A program made the translations under genes and the position numbers. Under the pieces are notes generated by a model. It was not told where the DNA came from, ran no database searches, and worked only from the letters and a program-made list of their open reading frames with translations. A stretch of DNA of 64,000 bases from Sorangium aterium (GTDB lineage Bacteria > Myxococcota_A > Polyangia > Polyangiales > Polyangiaceae), in the NCBI RefSeq assembly GCF_028368935.1, contig NZ_JAQNDK010000006.1:463001-527000 (forward strand), read 5' to 3'. This document shows, in pieces, positions 62,437 through 64,000 of this stretch (position 1 is its first letter; the number at the start of each line of letters is the position of its first letter).

Positions 62437-64000
62437 TCAGTCGTCGCGGTGCGCGAGCGCCGGGCGACGATGGTCGCACTTGCCGGGGATCGGAAAGCCG
62501 CAGACCGCCTCTTCCGTCAGGCAAACCTGCTGGGCGGGGCACTGCTCCGGATCGAGGACGTCCGGATCGCAGGGACGAGAGCAGAAATCGGGCCTCGCCA
62601 GCGGGGCGTCGTAGCGGCCGTCGCCGTCGACATCGATGTAGATCGGGTTCGTGATCGCATAGGGCGGGACCGGCGACCAGTCGGGCACCGTCGGCGTGGG
62701 CGCGAACAGGGCGCTGAGCGCGGGGATCCTGCCGAACGCGTCGCCGGCCAGCCGGGACAGCTGGATCTCACCGAAGGGGACGTCCAGGGAGACAGGGCTC
62801 ATGAGGTTCCTGTCCTCGAGCCCCATGGCGATGATCACCACCCAGGAGTCGCGATCCGGCGCCGTGAAGGTGACCTTGCCGCGCACGTCCACGATCGCGC
62901 TCGGCGGCATGGCCGGCTCCAGCAAGCGGACCATCCGGCCGTTCAGGTAGATCTCCACACGATCGACGCCGAACCAGCTCGCCGTCTGGACGTCGAACAG
63001 GAGCTCGAGCGACTCCCCGGCGCTCGCCGCCGCCACCTCACCATACGTCTTGCCGCGGATCGTCGCGCGGATGAAGGGGCCGTACGTCGCGAAGGCGTGC
63101 GCGCCACGCAAGCTCTCGACCGCAGCCGGCGCCTCGAGGGCGGCAGGGGAGTCGGTCGCGCTCCGGAAATAGGTCCGCGGGAAGCCCGGCTCCTTCGACC
63201 CGTCGTGGCTGTCGCTGCTGGCGATCTGCGCCGGCGCGAAGCCCCGCTCGAGGTAGCGGAAATAGTCGTCCACCTGGCCTGCGCGGTACGTGCACGGCGC
63301 GTCGCGCGCGTCCTCGGGGACCGGATCGCCGCCGAGCGCCGCGGGCCCGCAGAGCTCCTGGCTGTCGGAGGTCGTTCCGGAGAAGCCCCAGTTCTTCGCC
63401 TGCTCGTCGGGCGTCCGGGCGAGGATGCGCTTCATCAGCGCCCACGCGAGCTCAGTGCGGGCGCGGCGCTTGCAATCGGAGACAGCGACAGCGAGAGCGA
63501 CGCCAGCCGCGCCTGCGCCGGAAGCGCCGCCCGGCGCGGACGCCGCCGCGCACGGCGCTCGCAGCCAGCCCGCCACCTCGGGGCACGCCGCCTCGATCGC
63601 GGCGGCGCTCCCGGCGGCGTTCAGCCGCGCGAGGCAGCGGTTCCAGTGGACGACCTCGGCCACGCTCGGCGTGCGCACCAGATCGAACCGCTTGCCGTTG
63701 ATGACCTCCATCGCGTCGAACGCGCAGCTGGCGGTCCGGAAGACGGGGTTGTTCTCCTCGAGGAACGTCGGCGTCCGGCCCATCGTGTACGTGTCGACGC
63801 CGAGCTGGTCGATGTAGCCGAAGAAGCCGTCGCGCGGGTGCGCGACGATGGTCAGCGGCGCCACCGTGCCGTCGCCGGAGGCCCGGATCGCGTCGAGGAT
63901 CGCCCCGCCGGGCTCGCACGTCCAGTCGTGCGCCCCGTGGCCCGGGACGTCGAGCTCGTCGTACTCGAGCGGGAACCCGATGAAATGCCCCTGCTCCAGC
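62437..64000 (-). CDS. CehA/McbA-like metallo (PHP-fold) protein, 5' end beyond the window
   Basis: 521 residues visible; the frame is open through base 64000 (reading LEQGHFIGFPLEYDELDVPG), so the start lies outside. PHP-type metal motifs are visible: GHGAHDWTCEPGGAILDAIR, IVAHPRDGFFGYIDQL, and SSDSHDGSKEPGFPRTYF. These are the histidine and aspartate clusters of the CehA/McbA group. A C-terminal beta domain (LELLFDVQTASWFGVDRVEI, then LNGRMVRLLEPAMPPSAIVD) and a cysteine-rich tail (CSRPCDPDVLDPEQCPAQQV) follow. Members cleave phosphoesters or carbamate-type substrates; the real substrate is not predictable. The cysteine-rich end suggests export. Confidence 0.8.
   Translation of the reverse strand, partial: LEQGHFIGFPLEYDELDVPGHGAHDWTCEPGGAILDAIRASGDGTVAPLTIVAHPRDGFFGYIDQLGVDTYTMGRTPTFLEENNPVFRTASCAFDAMEVINGKRFDLVRTPSVAEVVHWNRCLARLNAAGSAAAIEAACPEVAGWLRAPCAAASAPGGASGAGAAGVALAVAVSDCKRRARTELAWALMKRILARTPDEQAKNWGFSGTTSDSQELCGPAALGGDPVPEDARDAPCTYRAGQVDDYFRYLERGFAPAQIASSDSHDGSKEPGFPRTYFRSATDSPAALEAPAAVESLRGAHAFATYGPFIRATIRGKTYGEVAAASAGESLELLFDVQTASWFGVDRVEIYLNGRMVRLLEPAMPPSAIVDVRGKVTFTAPDRDSWVVIIAMGLEDRNLMSPVSLDVPFGEIQLSRLAGDAFGRIPALSALFAPTPTVPDWSPVPPYAITNPIYIDVDGDGRYDAPLARPDFCSRPCDPDVLDPEQCPAQQVCLTEEAVCGFPIPGKCDHRRPALAHRDD

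Overview
The window is very GC-rich (bases 22861-22920 hold 44 G+C of 60) and looks like a chromosome segment of a large-genome myxobacterium, most likely a Sorangium/Polyangiales-type member of Myxococcota. The reasons are the gene content (MglA-type GTPase, RRM-type RNA-binding protein, PA14, FG-GAP and formylglycine-enzyme-like lipoproteins, a collagen-like surface protein), the short ATGA overlaps between genes, and the base composition. This placement is inference from content; no species can be proved from the sequence alone. No phage, complete IS element or CRISPR array was seen.

Layout. 1-4.3 kb: a P-type metal/cation ATPase cut by the left window edge, with two small partners, ending in a 130-bp inverted repeat. 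4.3-6.8 kb: a 51-aa membrane microprotein and a lipoprotein/collagen-like protein operon, then a hairpin-rich triple repeat. 6.8-15.3 kb (minus strand): carAB, a NodU-type carbamoyltransferase, moeA and moaB. 15.6-24.1 kb (plus): a divergent Lgt, a double-RRM protein, ribosomal protein L33 and the complete rod-shape operon mreBCD-mrdA-rodA. 24.2-27.4 kb (minus): MglA-like GTPase with an extra C-terminal domain, PA14 lipoprotein, zinc-ribbon rhomboid. 27.7-38.2 kb (plus): ECF sigma factor/membrane protein/lipoprotein, then J-domain-TPR protein, DnaK and a partner protein, then an M1-type peptidase and a membrane protein. 38.3 kb: tRNA-Phe.

38.6-47.5 kb: response regulator, small lipoprotein and hypotheticals, then a minus-strand GldA/GldF/GldG/DUF4340 export-type operon. 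47.8-54.6 kb: DUF3293 protein, lipoprotein, a two-component pair, thymidine phosphorylase and cytochrome bd oxidase (cydAB). 54.9-62.3 kb: surface or secreted proteins, part of which is clearly lower in GC, with one gene bracketed by degenerate direct repeats, ending with an OmpA-type porin-like protein. 62.4-64 kb: a PHP/CehA-like protein running off the right edge.

Working together: CarAB makes carbamoyl phosphate, which the adjacent carbamoyltransferase can consume. Mre/PBP2/RodA form the elongasome. The sigma/membrane/lipoprotein trio looks like an envelope-sensing regulon head. DnaK and its two neighbours, which share a 50-residue module, look like a dedicated chaperone unit. Four promoter candidates share a TTGA(C/A)-type -35, a 16-17 bp spacer and TAnnnT at -10.
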